This document shows, in pieces, positions 35,982 to 43,520 of a DNA stretch of 64,000 nt. The translations under genes and the position numbers were made by a program. Position 1 is the first letter of the stretch. Every line of letters starts with the position of its first letter. Origin of the DNA: Microcystis panniformis FACHB-1757 (GTDB taxonomy: Bacteria > Cyanobacteriota > Cyanobacteriia > Cyanobacteriales > Microcystaceae); NCBI RefSeq assembly GCF_001264245.1, contig NZ_CP011339.1, positions 2,852,001-2,916,000 of the forward strand, read 5' to 3'. The notes below the pieces were generated by a model. The model searched no databases. It had not been told where the DNA came from and saw only the letters and a program-made list of their open reading frames with translations.

Positions 35982-36055
35982 TGGACGTAACTGGATTCGA
36001 ACCAGTGACCCCATCGATGTCAACGATGTACTCTAACCAACTGAGCTATACGTCC
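35982..36055 (-). tRNA. tRNA-Val (GAC)
   Basis: Read on the minus strand from 36055, the 74-base cloverleaf starts GGACGTATAGCTCAGTTGGTT. The anticodon loop is TTGACAT within stem CATCG/CGATG, giving anticodon GAC. The T arm is ACTGG-TTCGAAT-CCAGT and the acceptor pairs GGACGTA/TACGTCC with discriminator A. CCA is not encoded. It lies 46 bp downstream of speB's stop on the same strand. Confidence 0.95.
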
Positions 36056-36101
36056 GCACGAATTGTTATTATAACACGATTGCTTCTAATTAGGCAAGCC
36101 C

Positions 36102-37001
36102 CTAGGCAGTAAATTGATAGCCAATTAACTTATAAATTAACTTGGCAGTGGTAAATTCCGAGACCACCGAATCACTAATCGGGGCCAATTCCATCACATC
36201 ACAGCCAATCACCTGATGAGTTTGGAAAAGACGACGGAGAAAGCCTAGGGTGTGATGCCAACTTAAGCCACCCGGTTCAGGTGTTCCCACCCCCGGAATT
36301 AAAGCCGGATCTATGCCATCCACGTCTATGGTTAAAAATACCTTCTCGGTGCTAATTTTGGCGATCGCATTTTCGATCCAATCCGCATCCCTGGCGATAT
36401 CTCGATCCCAAATCACGGGAATCTGCTGTTTAGCGATTAATTCGGCTTCTTCTCGACAAATAGCCCGAATTCCCACGGGTAAGGTCGGTAAACCCATTTC
36501 TAACACCCGACGCATCACACAGGCGTGGTTATGGTGCGATCCTTCGTACTCAAAACGCATATCGCCATGGGCATCAATTTGAACCACCGTAAAAGGGTCA
36601 GATAAAGCCTGTCGATAAGCTTGTACTACTCCCGTAGTGATAGCGTGTTCACCCCCGACGGCGACGACAAATTTATCATCGGCAATTAAACGCGAAACTG
36701 TAGCTGTGGTGACGGCTAACATCTCCTCGGCGGACAATTGCGGTTGTTGACGGGTATCGGCGATCGCATCATGGGTATAGATGCCCACTTCTAAACAGGT
36801 TTCCCTCTTAAGTTCCTCGTCATAAGCTTCCAATTGTTGGGAAGCGGTAATCACCGCCGCCGGTCCAGTTTCACAACCCTTGCGATAGGTGGTGGTGGCC
36901 TCGTAGGGAATCGGCAGGATCACGGCCTTAGCTGTGGCGTAAGATGCGATCGCTTCACTCCCTAAAAATTGTTCGCTACCGGTGGCGCAAGACAATAACA
37001 T
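36102..37001 (-). CDS. speB: Agmatinase
   Basis: This ureohydrolase hydrolyses agmatine to putrescine and urea in polyamine/arginine metabolism; it has about 299 residues. The Mn-binding motifs are all present: VGGEHA, DAHGD, SHHNHACVMRR and DVDGIDP. The start is ATG 37001 (MLLSCATGSEQF); a TTG 6 bp upstream is possible. Part of this gene and its upstream region is duplicated at 40374-41005. Arginase is the alternative, but the sequence pattern and length favour SpeB. Confidence 0.93.
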   Translation of the reverse strand: MLLSCATGSEQFLGSEAIASYATAKAVILPIPYEATTTYRKGCETGPAAVITASQQLEAYDEELKRETCLEVGIYTHDAIADTRQQPQLSAEEMLAVTTATVSRLIADDKFVVAVGGEHAITTGVVQAYRQALSDPFTVVQIDAHGDMRFEYEGSHHNHACVMRRVLEMGLPTLPVGIRAICREEAELIAKQQIPVIWDRDIARDADWIENAIAKISTEKVFLTIDVDGIDPALIPGVGTPEPGGLSWHHTLGFLRRLFQTHQVIGCDVMELAPISDSVVSEFTTAKLIYKLIGYQFTA

Positions 37002-37007
37002 GGGCAA

Positions 37008-37659
37008 GTCACAGAAAATTTTAGTCTAATCTTCTATTATAAATATTTTGACTATTTTTGTCTATCTCAACTGACCCCAGACATATCTACTGCAATAGCA
37101 AAAAACCCTTATCCATCAATGGATAAATCCCTCGATTTCTCGATCAAGATGGGTTTGCTGCGGGCGATAATCTGGAAATATAGCCATCAGTTAGGCTGCT
37201 TCATACTGCTGTAACAAAAAACAATTATCCCCGATAGCGATCCCTAAAGGTCGAATAATTATAAATTTTTGTCAAGGGGTGCGGTCAGATATTAGGAGTC
37301 ATCGCTAGAATGAGCCTAGTTGTCAGGAATTTAGTTAAACAAGGTTTTTGGCAAGATGCTAATCTGGCTAACACGCTTTTGGGCGTGATATAGGGAAAAG
37401 TTCTGGCGATCGCGCCTAAATGGGGTGATATACTGAAAGTTGACCCATATCGTTACTCTGGAGAGTGTTATGCAGAAATTTTCCGTGTAATATGTAGTTA
37501 TGCAGCTTGAACTGTTTGTTTAGACAGCATTCAAGATTAACTCTAGAAGCTCAATTTCCAATTCCTTTGATTCCAGGCATGGGGAAGGATCTAGATTTAA
37601 TTCATACTGTCTGCTAGAGCTATACTATACATGAAACGAGATTTAAAGGATTTAGGGCT
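37008..37659. other. Region upstream of speB carrying dispersed repeat copy A
   Basis: These 652 bases have no gene. From about 37148 to 37505 the sequence recurs at 40682-41005, and its right part again at 41655-41815. A small hairpin CACGC-TTTTGG-GCGTG (37372-37387) lies in it. The next gene pair starts 154 bp beyond the repeat. Confidence 0.7.
37345..37505 (+). repeat. Cassette-leader repeat, copy A
   Basis: The repeat includes GCTAATCTGGCTAACA, a 5-bp-stem hairpin, GATATAGGGAAAAGTTCTGG, GTTGACCCATATCGTTACTC and ATATGTAGTTAT. Copies B and C are at 40882-41005 and 41668-41815. Each copy is followed by a different small gene or gene pair. Confidence 0.8.
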
Positions 37660-37992
37660 ATGGCAGACAAACTTCAATCTGGGGATAATACTAGAATCAT
37701 TGATACTTCTCAGCAGAACGTTTATGGCATTTCCCAACGTGGAACAGGCATTATCAATCAATCGGAAATTTTTCAGGTGGGTATTGATAAAGCCGCAAAA
37801 AGTGTTGTGATGGATAGCGAAGTCGCTAATCTCCTTATCTGGCTTGCAGAGCAGCAAGGTATCAGTCCTGAAGTTGCGTTAAAAAAAGCTGTGGCGATCG
37901 CGGCATATATTTATGACATCACAACCAGCCAAGGGGATAAGTTGTTAGTGAAACGCAAAGATAACTCTGTTGGGGAGATTGTTTTGAAGTAA
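37660..37992 (+). CDS. Hypothetical protein with a C-terminal RHH-like cyanobacterial domain
   Basis: This 110-residue soluble protein has a polar N-terminal half rich in Gln/Ser/Asn (DTSQQNVYGISQRGTG). The C-terminal half (about 55-110) is SEVANLLIWLAEQQGISPEVALKKAVAI...GDKLLVKRKDNSVGEIVL. This half resembles a small domain common in cyanobacterial membrane-linked hypothetical proteins, probably a helical ribbon-helix-helix-like unit. It is 22 bp before a two-span membrane protein, so the two are likely one operon. Function is not known; a sensor plus membrane-effector arrangement is possible. Confidence 0.6.
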   Translation: MADKLQSGDNTRIIDTSQQNVYGISQRGTGIINQSEIFQVGIDKAAKSVVMDSEVANLLIWLAEQQGISPEVALKKAVAIAAYIYDITTSQGDKLLVKRKDNSVGEIVLK

Positions 37993-38014
37993 GTATTTCT
38001 GGATTGTTGAAATA

Positions 38015-38443
38015 ATGCCAATCGAACCTGAAAAGCAAAAAGCACCTCTCCCTGAATCTTCCTCTGAAGAAAATGGCACTCCTGATCTTCCAAATGATGA
38101 AATGATTAAGCGTTATGTTCAGACTCAAGAGGTTGATATTAAAAACTTGTTGCCATCTCAGGTGGAAACGGGTATTAAGCTTGAAGAGAGACAGGAGACG
38201 ACTCGCTCACAATTAGCGACTTTTTTGATAAAAATCTTAGCAGGAACCTTAACTGCAAGTTTTGGATTAATCATAATTCTGACAGTTATGTCGGGTTTTA
38301 TAGATGAAAAGAAGATAGAGTCATTCGATAAGACAAGTTCATTGGTGAAAGATTTAATCACATTTATATTGACCGCTCAGACAGGTTTAATTGGTACAGC
38401 CCTTGGTTTTTACTTTGGCTCTAGAGGTAATAATGCAGATTAA
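38015..38443 (+). CDS. Hypothetical two-span membrane protein
   Basis: This 142-residue protein has a charged cytoplasmic N-terminus of about 70 residues, then two membrane spans at about 72-92 (LAGTLTASFGLIIILTVMSG) and 113-132 (LITFILTAQTGLIGTALGFYFG). It ends SRGNNAD. It follows the 37660 gene by 22 bp. The second span's TGLIGTALGFYFGSR resembles the holin-like or phage-associated two-span tails, but the family is not firm. Candidate membrane partner of the upstream protein. Confidence 0.6.
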   Translation: MPIEPEKQKAPLPESSSEENGTPDLPNDEMIKRYVQTQEVDIKNLLPSQVETGIKLEERQETTRSQLATFLIKILAGTLTASFGLIIILTVMSGFIDEKKIESFDKTSSLVKDLITFILTAQTGLIGTALGFYFGSRGNNAD

Positions 38444-38938
38444 TTAATCTGAGCGCAATCGCCGATATTGTAGGGTGCGTTCATGAAATGTAACGCATCT
38501 TATTTTTGCTTATGTAAACAGTAATTTGAATACGATGACAATTTTTTAGCTAGACTAGAATAAATTATTGCGCTATGCAATTAAATTATACCTTTCAATC
38601 TAGGAGCAGCCATGCTAGACACAGCAACTCTTGAACGACGCTTGATAACCCTTGAACAAGTGCGATCGCTATCGCTGTAGGGTGCGTTCCCTAATGTAAC
38701 TTCTACCGACGATCGATTTTTGGGGAACGCACCATGCACATTGATTGAAGCTGTAAGAACCATTTCTGCAAAGGCTGTGAAATTGAAGGCTCTTGTGCAG
38801 GTCAGTGTCAAGTCACTTTGGAGTCTTCCAGAAATGACAGTCAATTAGTTGCAAAAATGTGCGAGTTAATAATTGCAACTACACAGAATTTGGTTGACGA
38901 ACATCTAGAAGGCAGCTGAAATTCTGTGTTTATGACTA
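38444..38938. other. Intergenic remnant region
   Basis: The first part holds GGTGCGTT...AACGCATC (38474-38499), a repeat also at 42583-42612. A short frame at 38612-38680 (MLDTATLERRLITLEQ) resembles the start of a common cyanobacterial coiled-coil antitoxin-like protein cut short by a GGTGCGTTCCC...GGGAACGCACC element (38682-38735). The rest shows no gene. Confidence 0.5.
38612..38680 (+). pseudogene. Remnant of a small coiled-coil antitoxin-like gene
   Basis: The remnant encodes 22 codons starting MLDTATLERRLITLEQVRSL, then stops. Similar N-termini occur on full-length small proteins paired with PIN toxins in cyanobacteria. The repeat starting at 38682 has replaced the rest. The resemblance is from memory only. 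Confidence 0.4.
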
Positions 38939-38945
38939 AGAACTA

Positions 38946-39078
38946 GGCTCTTCTGGTTTCTGTGTGGAAACTAGGTCTATACTGATAGTTTATTCCGCAA
39001 AATAGTCCTAAAAGTTTTGCCCAATAAGCACTTCAGGATTCCATAAGCCAAAATTATCACACAAAGTCGAGAAGAGCC
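38946..39078 (+). mobile_element. ISL3-type MITE, copy C
   Basis: This 133-bp MITE is flanked by AGAACTA at 38939-38945 and 39079-39085. It sits at the last codon of the VapC gene and supplies its new stop. Confidence 0.93.
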
Positions 39079-39474
39079 AGAACTAGCTGCCCAAAGCAAA
39101 GACACTTCATATTGATTAAATGTTGAATCCGCACTCACAAGTGTCATATCTTCTACCTGAGCTTGTGCAATCAGCATTCGGTCAAAAGGATCACGATGAT
39201 GTAAAGGCAATGCAGCCGCCCGCAAAGCATGAGAAGCATTGATCTCTAACGATCTAGCTCCTAGTTGGGTCATTCGAGTAGAGACATAATTATCTATTTG
39301 CTCTGGCAGTGGTAATTTACCGATTGAGACTTTAATTCCCATCTCCCAAACACTGGCAACAGAAAACCACACTTCATTGCTTTCGTTGGCAATTTGTTCA
39401 ATTACATTCTCACTTAACTTGTCTGGTTGGGCAAACCACCACAGCCAGCATTGTGTATCCAGTAAAAGTCTCAC
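38977..39474 (-). CDS. vapC: VapC-type PIN toxin with a MITE-derived C-terminal extension
   Basis: This is a PIN-domain ribonuclease. The acidic residues are D in LLLDTQCWLWW, E in SVASVWEMGIK and D in HHRDPFDRMLIAQAQ, with the last in VSADSTF. The native protein ended WAASS at 39080-39082. The MITE removed that stop, and the frame now runs about 33 residues further through the element to 38977. The core is complete, so the toxin may still work. Its start overlaps the antitoxin's stop by 4 bp. Confidence 0.85.
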   Translation of the reverse strand: MRLLLDTQCWLWWFAQPDKLSENVIEQIANESNEVWFSVASVWEMGIKVSIGKLPLPEQIDNYVSTRMTQLGARSLEINASHALRAAALPLHHRDPFDRMLIAQAQVEDMTLVSADSTFNQYEVSLLWAASSGSSRLCVIILAYGILKCLLGKTFRTILRNKLSV

Positions 39475-39716
39475 TCCGCACCACCCTCAAATGCTACCAA
39501 AATATCTTCTGGTAAAGGGGCATTAAAATCATCTGGTACGGTAAACATCCCTCGATCTTGTCCTAAACTAGACCGTCGATCTAAAGATGTCCGAAATGGA
39601 ACAAGTTTAGCAATTGGAATACCTCGGTTTGAAATAACGATTTCCTCTCCGAGTTCCACACGGGACAATAGCCGAGAAAGGTTTGTTTTAGCCTGATGAA
39701 TGTTTACAGTTTCCAT
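39471..39716 (-). CDS. vapB: Phd/YefM-family antitoxin
   Basis: This 81-residue antitoxin has the Phd/YefM N-terminal DNA-binding fold: METVNIHQAKTNLSRLLSRVELGEEIVISNRGIPIAKLVP. An acidic toxin-binding tail follows (PDDFNAPLPEDILVAFEGGAE). It is 4 bp overlapping the PIN toxin, and is expected to autoregulate the pair. It is divergent from the DUF433 gene 56 bp away. Confidence 0.88.
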   Translation of the reverse strand: METVNIHQAKTNLSRLLSRVELGEEIVISNRGIPIAKLVPFRTSLDRRSSLGQDRGMFTVPDDFNAPLPEDILVAFEGGAE

Positions 39717-39772
39717 GCTCTTAAAAAACTAAGTCCACAAACTAAGTTTAGTTTAAATGACTTTAGGATACA

Positions 39773-40039
39773 ATGACTATAAAAGCTAGTAGCCAGTTGG
39801 ATATATTTGTTATGGAATTAATATCCCGTGTTGTTCACAGTGATCCCGACATTCTAGGGGGAACCCCTGTTTTTGTAGGAACTCGTGTGCCGATGAGAAC
39901 CCTACTTGATTATCTTGAGGCTGGTGATTCATTAGAAGTATTTCTAGACCATTTTCCCAGTGTCAGTCGAGAACAGGCGATCTCAGCCCTTGAATTAGCA
40001 AAGGAAATGTTGACAGCCTATGCGAATCCTGCTCGATGA
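39773..40039 (+). CDS. DUF433 protein, putative antitoxin
   Basis: This 88-residue protein has the DUF433 core SDPDILGGTPVFVGTRVPMRTLLDYLEAGDSLEVFLDHFPSVSREQAISALELAK, a helix-turn-helix found in antitoxin-like proteins. The conserved start of the domain is at about residue 15 (ATG 39812 is an alternative start). It overlaps the next gene by 20 bp. Its partner is a PIN-like DUF5615 protein, a known pairing. Confidence 0.85.
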   Translation: MTIKASSQLDIFVMELISRVVHSDPDILGGTPVFVGTRVPMRTLLDYLEAGDSLEVFLDHFPSVSREQAISALELAKEMLTAYANPAR

Positions 40040-40346
40040 ATGCGCCCCACGTCCGTTAAAGCGTGAGCTTGCCGATTACGAGGTATGCACAGTTGTTGAG
40101 ATGGGATGGTCAGGGAAAAAGAACGGTGAGTTGCTGAGGCTGATGATTCAGGAGGGTTTCACGATTCTCCTCACTACAGATCAAAATTTGCGTTATCAGC
40201 AAAATTTACAGCAAGCTGGAGTGGCAGTTATTGTTTTTGTAGCAACCAGCAACAAACTTTCTGACTTACTTCCCCTAATGCCAGATGCCTGTAGCGTATT
40301 AGATAAAGTTGCTCCAGGAGAAGTGATTGAAGTTGGAGGCTCCTGA
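40020..40346 (+). CDS. DUF5615 PIN-like protein, putative toxin
   Basis: This 108-residue protein has an N-terminal MRILLDECAPRPLKREL with acidic residues and a middle FTILLTTDQNLRYQQN (TTD motif), as in DUF5615 PIN-like nucleases. It overlaps the DUF433 gene, so this is a TA-type operon. The activity is inferred from the family. The speB fragment begins 28 bp downstream. Confidence 0.85.
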   Translation: MRILLDECAPRPLKRELADYEVCTVVEMGWSGKKNGELLRLMIQEGFTILLTTDQNLRYQQNLQQAGVAVIVFVATSNKLSDLLPLMPDACSVLDKVAPGEVIEVGGS

Positions 40347-40373
40347 AAGTTGTGTTGGCGAAAGCAGCATAAC

Positions 40374-40680
40374 TCCGCATCCCTAGCGATATCTCGATCC
40401 CAAATCACGGGAATCTGCTGTTTAGCGATTAATTCGGCTTCTTCTCGACAAATAGCCCGAATTCCCCTGGGTAAAGTCGGTAAACCCATTTCTAACACCC
40501 GACGCATCACACAGGCGTGGTTATGGTGGGAGCCTTCGTACTCACAACGCATATCGCCATGAGCATCAATTTGAACCACAGTAAAAGGTTCCGATAAAGC
40601 TTGTCGGTAAGCTTGTACTACTCCCGTGGTGATAGCGTGTTCACCCCCGACGGTGACGACAAATTTATCATCGGCAATTA
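40374..40680 (-). pseudogene. Duplicated fragment of agmatinase gene
   Basis: This region reads (minus strand) VVQIDAHGDMR, EYEGSHHNHACVMRRVLEMGLPTLP and AELIAKQQIPVIWDRDIARDA, nearly identical to the middle of speB (36380-36690). The beginning and end of the gene are missing. It continues directly into the repeat copy B, skipping the speB 5' part. It is a relic of a segmental duplication followed by deletion. Confidence 0.9.
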
Positions 40681-40681
40681 T

Positions 40682-41005
40682 TGGTTTCCTGCGGGCGATA
40701 ATCTGGAAATATAGCCATCAGTTGGGCTGCTTCATATTGCTGTAACAAAAAACAATTATCCCCGATAGCGATCGCTAAAGATCGAATAATTATCAATTTT
40801 TGTCAAGGGGGGCGGTCAGATATAGGAATCATCGCTAGAATGAGCCTAATTGTCAGGAATTTAGTTAAACAAGATTTTTGGCAATATGCTAATCTGGCTA
40901 ACAAGCTTTTGGGCTTGATATAGGGAAAAGTTCTGGCGATAGTTGACCCATATCGTTACTCTGGAGATTGTTATGCAGAAAGTTGACCTATAATATGTAG
41001 TTATA
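40682..41005 (+). repeat. Cassette-leader repeat, copy B
   Basis: It matches 37148-37505 with a deletion of about 34 bp after GTTCTGGCGAT. The hairpin is CAAGC-TTTTGG-GCTTG (40912-40927), where copy A has CACGC/GCGTG. It ends 26 bp before the antitoxin-like gene at 41031. Confidence 0.8.
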
Positions 41006-41030
41006 TTTTCAAGAGAAGAGAAGAGAAAAA

Positions 41031-41258
41031 ATGTTATCAACACTTCTAAGTAAAGCCGTACAAAAAGCTCAAGAACTGCCAGAAGCAATTCAAGACGAAC
41101 TGGCAGAGCAGTTTATTGAAGACATCGAAAATGAAATCCAATGGCAAGAAACATTATCTAAACCCCAAGACAGCTTAATTCTCAAAGAACTTGCTCAGAA
41201 AGCTATTGCGGATTCAGAAAACGGACAGACTGAAGAAATGGGATTTGATGATCTATGA
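41031..41258 (+). CDS. Antitoxin-like small protein
   Basis: This 75-residue acidic, helical protein (LSKAVQKAQELPEAIQDELAEQFIEDIENEIQWQETL) ends TEEMGFDDL. It resembles cyanobacterial antitoxins preceding RelE-type toxins, and a broken RelE-like frame begins at its last codon (ATG 41255, 4-bp overlap). AGAGAAGAG precedes the start. It is probably an orphan antitoxin. Confidence 0.65.
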   Translation: MLSTLLSKAVQKAQELPEAIQDELAEQFIEDIENEIQWQETLSKPQDSLILKELAQKAIADSENGQTEEMGFDDL

Positions 41259-41528
41259 AGTCGGAACTAAATCCAGATTTCGTCGGCTTATTTCAACAGC
41301 TACCAGAAAGAGTGAAAAGAACAGCCAGAAAAAATTACAAGTTATGGAAAGATAACCCAAGTCATCCAAGCTGAGAATTTAAGGAGGTCAATCAAGAAGA
41401 CCAGATCTGGTCAATCAGAGTCGGTATAGGTTGGAGAGCGCAAGGGAAGAATCAAGAGTAAGAATGTAATTGTTTGGTTTTGGATAGGCTCTCACGCAGA
41501 GTATGACAAATTGTTAAAGAAGTTGTGA
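41255..41528 (+). pseudogene. Degenerate RelE-like toxin
   Basis: The frame starts MKSELNPDFVGLFQQLPERVKRTARKNYKLWKDNPSHPS and meets TGA (41372-41374). It continues in phase with EFKEVNQEDQIWSIRVGIGWRA, then shifts frame and ends IVWFWIGSHAEYDKLLKKL at 41528. The layout (HPS.EFK...VRVGIGWRA...WIGSHAEYDKLL) is that of ParE/RelE toxins. One nonsense codon and one frameshift make it inactive, while its antitoxin is intact. Confidence 0.85.
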
Positions 41529-41654
41529 ACCAAGAAACATAACAAATCACTGCACCCGAAATAATAGTGAAATTTTGTGACAAAGTGCAGTCATATCTAA
41601 GAATCTTTGCTATAACTTTGGAAAGCTTCTGTGATAAGTTTCCTTAAAGGAGAT

Positions 41655-41815
41655 TGTTTGCAGTAAGCTGATATGGCTAACAGGCTTTTGGGCGTGATAT
41701 AGGGAAAACTTCCGGCGATTGCGCCTAAATAGAGTGTTATACAGAAAGTTGACCCATATCGTTACCCCAGAGAGTGTTATACAGAAAGTTGACCTATAAT
41801 ATGTAGTTAGCTGGC
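41655..41815 (+). repeat. Cassette-leader repeat, copy C
   Basis: This copy again includes GGCTAACA, a CAGGC-TTTTGG-GCGTG imperfect hairpin, GATATAGGGAAAA, GTTGACCCATATCGTTACC and ATATGTAGTTAG. It fills the 41529-41853 gap. The membrane-protein gene starts about 60 bp further on. Confidence 0.8.
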
Positions 41816-41874
41816 TAATTTGAAATGCTTCTGAGGCATTTGAAGAAACTTATTTGAGCTATCCTTACCATTTC

Positions 41875-42519
41875 ATGCGACACAATTTCATGCGACGAAA
41901 GAAGAAAGCTCAGCAAAGATTGTCACCCTGGTTATCTGCACTACCAGTTGCGATTTTCCTGACCAGTTGCGATAGCATAATTGCGACTGGAGTCCGTTTT
42001 AGCTCTCCGCTTCCTGAACTCAGCCAAATTGCAGTCTTCTCGATCATATGGCTTATACCCGCATTCCTGATTGGGATATTTGTTAGTATAGATCATGATG
42101 AGATGACTACAGGGTATGGATCTGATGGTATAGTTTTTTTGCCAACAGGCAAGACAGTTCCTGGAGATCCACAGTCAGCTAATTTCTTGGCGAACCTTTG
42201 GCTTGTGGCTTATCCCATCGGCTATTTTTACTACACACATCTTGATAAACTAGCCTTGACATTGACGACTTTCCCTAATTTGGATTGGATTTTACTTAGG
42301 ATTATTTTCCCGGCGTTGTCTCTTGCTTTGATTGCTTGGGTTATCTTAGCAATTTGGGAATTTTCTGATTCATTCTTCATTTTTAGGTGGTTAATTCTTG
42401 GTTGGAAAATCTTAGTCTCGCTTGCAACGATTAATTTGATAGGGTGGCTGCTTGCACTATTTGTTCCTTGGTTGTTAAACCTGGTTATTGATTTAGCTTC
42501 ATGGCTCTTTCGGCGATAG
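41875..42519 (+). CDS. Hypothetical multi-span membrane protein
   Basis: This protein has about 214 residues with a basic N-terminus (RHNFMRRKKKAQQR). Hydrophobic segments at about 23-37 (ALPVAIFLTSC, lipobox-like cysteine), 57-77, 107-125, 142-165 and 175-213 suggest 4-5 spans. The start is ATG 41875, with ATG 41890 or TTG 41854 as alternatives. No family is recognised. It follows repeat copy C. Confidence 0.55.
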   Translation: MRHNFMRRKKKAQQRLSPWLSALPVAIFLTSCDSIIATGVRFSSPLPELSQIAVFSIIWLIPAFLIGIFVSIDHDEMTTGYGSDGIVFLPTGKTVPGDPQSANFLANLWLVAYPIGYFYYTHLDKLALTLTTFPNLDWILLRIIFPALSLALIAWVILAIWEFSDSFFIFRWLILGWKILVSLATINLIGWLLALFVPWLLNLVIDLASWLFRR

Positions 42520-42582
42520 GTTGAACCAAAATTTTGTACTGCGATAGTATTTGGGTACTCAGTGTGATCGCCGATCTGGTAG

Positions 42583-42612
42583 GGTGCGTTAATGAATGAA
42601 ATGTAACGCACC
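42583..42612. repeat. GGTGCGTT/AACGCACC hairpin
   Basis: An inverted repeat of 8 bp with a 14-base loop lies in a longer segment that is also present at 38463-38510 (GATCGCCGAT...TTATTTTT). This is a dispersed intergenic repeat. Confidence 0.7.
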
Positions 42613-42660
42613 TTATTTTTATTGCTTGTCCTTCTGTATCCCATAGGATACACTTAAGGC

Positions 42661-42951
42661 ATGATTGAAATTCGCCAGACCGAAACCTACTCTCAGTGGT
42701 TTAGCAATTTGCGGGATCGCCAAGCAAAAGCACGTATAGACATTCGTGTTCGTCGCCTGTCTATGGGCAATCCAGGCGATGTTAAACCAGTAGGAAAAGG
42801 TGTATCGGAACTGCGGATCGATTATGGCCAAGGCTATCGGGTGTATTTCATTCAGCGAGGAGAGACCTTGATCATCCTCTTGGCAGCAGGAGATAAGCAA
42901 ACTCAAGAACGGGACATCAAAACAGCATTAAATTTAGCACAAGACTTATAG
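42661..42951 (+). CDS. higB: HigB-type addiction-module toxin (RelE-like, Gp49-related)
   Basis: This 96-residue toxin has the signature YSQWFSNLRDRQAKARIDIRVRRLSMGNPGDVKPVGKGVSELRIDYGQGYRVYF, then ILLAAGDKQTQERDIKTAL, the killer-protein pattern that precedes HigA-type antidotes. Gene order is toxin first, normal for higBA. It is intact, and 9 bp before the antidote gene. Confidence 0.9.
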   Translation: MIEIRQTETYSQWFSNLRDRQAKARIDIRVRRLSMGNPGDVKPVGKGVSELRIDYGQGYRVYFIQRGETLIILLAAGDKQTQERDIKTALNLAQDL

Positions 42952-42960
42952 GAGATTTTC

Positions 42961-43251
42961 ATGGCTACTATCCAAACCTATCCTTGGGATGCGGCAGAAC
43001 ATCTCGAAACAAAAGAAGATATAGCTGCATATCTTGAAGCAGCCCTTGAAGATGGCGATCCAAGCTTAGTGGTAGCAGCATTAGGTGATATTGCTCGATC
43101 TAAAGGGATGACACATATTGCCCGTGAAACAGGGTTGGGGCGTGAAAGTCTCTATAAAGCTTTGTCAATCGAAGGCAATCCAGAGTTTGCCACAGTTCTT
43201 AAGGTCTTACAATCACTTGGGTTACGCCTCCAAGTCGTACCAATTGCCTAA
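42961..43251 (+). CDS. higA: HigA-type addiction-module antidote protein
   Basis: This 96-residue protein has the antidote N-terminus (PWDAAEHLETKEDIAAYLEAALEDGDPSLVVAALGDIARSKGMTHIARETGLGRESLYKALS) containing a Cro-like helix-turn-helix, and NPEFATVLKVLQSLGLRL at the end. It binds HigB and represses the operon in known cases. GGAG lies before the start. This is one of the few TA modules in the window with both genes intact. Confidence 0.92.
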   Translation: MATIQTYPWDAAEHLETKEDIAAYLEAALEDGDPSLVVAALGDIARSKGMTHIARETGLGRESLYKALSIEGNPEFATVLKVLQSLGLRLQVVPIA

Positions 43252-43520
43252 CTTCACCGTTATACTGAATCGGTTTTTAATAGTATGATTAACTCCCAAT
43301 CCCACTTTAAAAACCCGCTCTCCCCCATACCTGTTAAACAAGATTTAGGATCAGAGTGATCGCTAGATTAAAGGTTAAGTAATGTTAAGATCATAATTCT
43401 TCATGAAGAAAGCGCATGATCGCCGAGTAACTGTAGCCAAAATACCAAATTTTGCCCCAGTCACAATAAAGTAGGGATCAAGCGCATTCGATCGAAGCAA
43501 GAATTTTCTCCCCAGTATCT

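Noticed and set aside
40196..40579. Frame combining agmatinase fragment and downstream sequence
   Set aside because: Only part of speB is present with no start or C-terminus; treated as pseudogene relic.
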